NCBI GenBank assembly: GCA_027017165.1
Contig: JALURF010000033.1
Coordinates: forward strand, 1 to 5,922
DNA: 5,922 nt
DNA from: Thermofilaceae archaeon
GTDB taxonomy: Archaea; Thermoproteota; Thermoprotei; Thermofilales; B69-G16
Direction of reading: 5' to 3'
In this document: one piece after another, positions 5,911-5,922 of the stretch
Layout: the number at the start of each line of letters is the position of its first letter
Numbering within the stretch: the stretch's first letter is position 1
Notes under the pieces: generated by a model
Database searches by the model: none
Seen by the model: only the letters and a program-made list of their open reading frames with translations
What the model was told of the DNA's origin: nothing
Position numbers and translations under genes: made by a program

Positions 5911-5922
5911 CCCGTATCATAT

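Overview
The window looks archaeal and most likely comes from an anaerobic (hyper)thermophile of the Thermoproteota (crenarchaeal) side, possibly Thermofilum-like. The reasons are AGA/AGG- and ATA-rich codon use, TATA boxes about 26 nt ahead of two start codons that leave essentially no leader, and the gene families present: an AsnRS-like asparagine synthetase, an archaeal-type ThyA and a DUF3786 protein. The lineage call is an inference from gene content only; no rRNA or tRNA marker is present.

Layout. (1) 79-1023 (+): a class II aminoacyl-tRNA-synthetase-like catalytic core without an anticodon-binding domain, i.e. the archaeal asparagine synthetase related to Asp/AsnRS. (2) 1151-2320 (+): a CPA2/Kef-type cation:proton antiporter membrane domain behind its own, apparently leaderless, promoter. 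(3) 2317-3639 (-): a secernin-like Ntn hydrolase of peptidase family C69, convergent with the antiporter; the two genes share one palindromic TTAA as their stop signals. (4) 3691-5094 (-): a three-part protein with an MtrA-like N-terminal domain, a complete-looking thymidylate synthase core and a DUF4346-like C-terminal domain, 51 bp upstream of the C69 gene and probably co-transcribed with it. (5) 5287-5910 (+): a DUF3786 protein, divergent from the thymidylate synthase gene across a 192-bp AT-rich spacer, with a second apparently leaderless promoter.

Working together. The genes do not form one obvious pathway. Asparagine synthesis, ion homeostasis, peptide/amide hydrolysis and dTMP synthesis are separate housekeeping functions. 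The most informative locus is the fused thymidylate synthase. The domains flanking its catalytic core resemble parts of one-carbon/pterin proteins (MtrA of the methanopterin-dependent methyltransferase, and the C-terminal domain of archaeal and cyanobacterial dihydropteroate-synthase-like proteins). This suggests an enzyme adapted to an unusual one-carbon carrier. DUF3786, a family of unknown function, shares its control region. No mobile elements, CRISPR arrays, RNA genes or pseudogenes were found.
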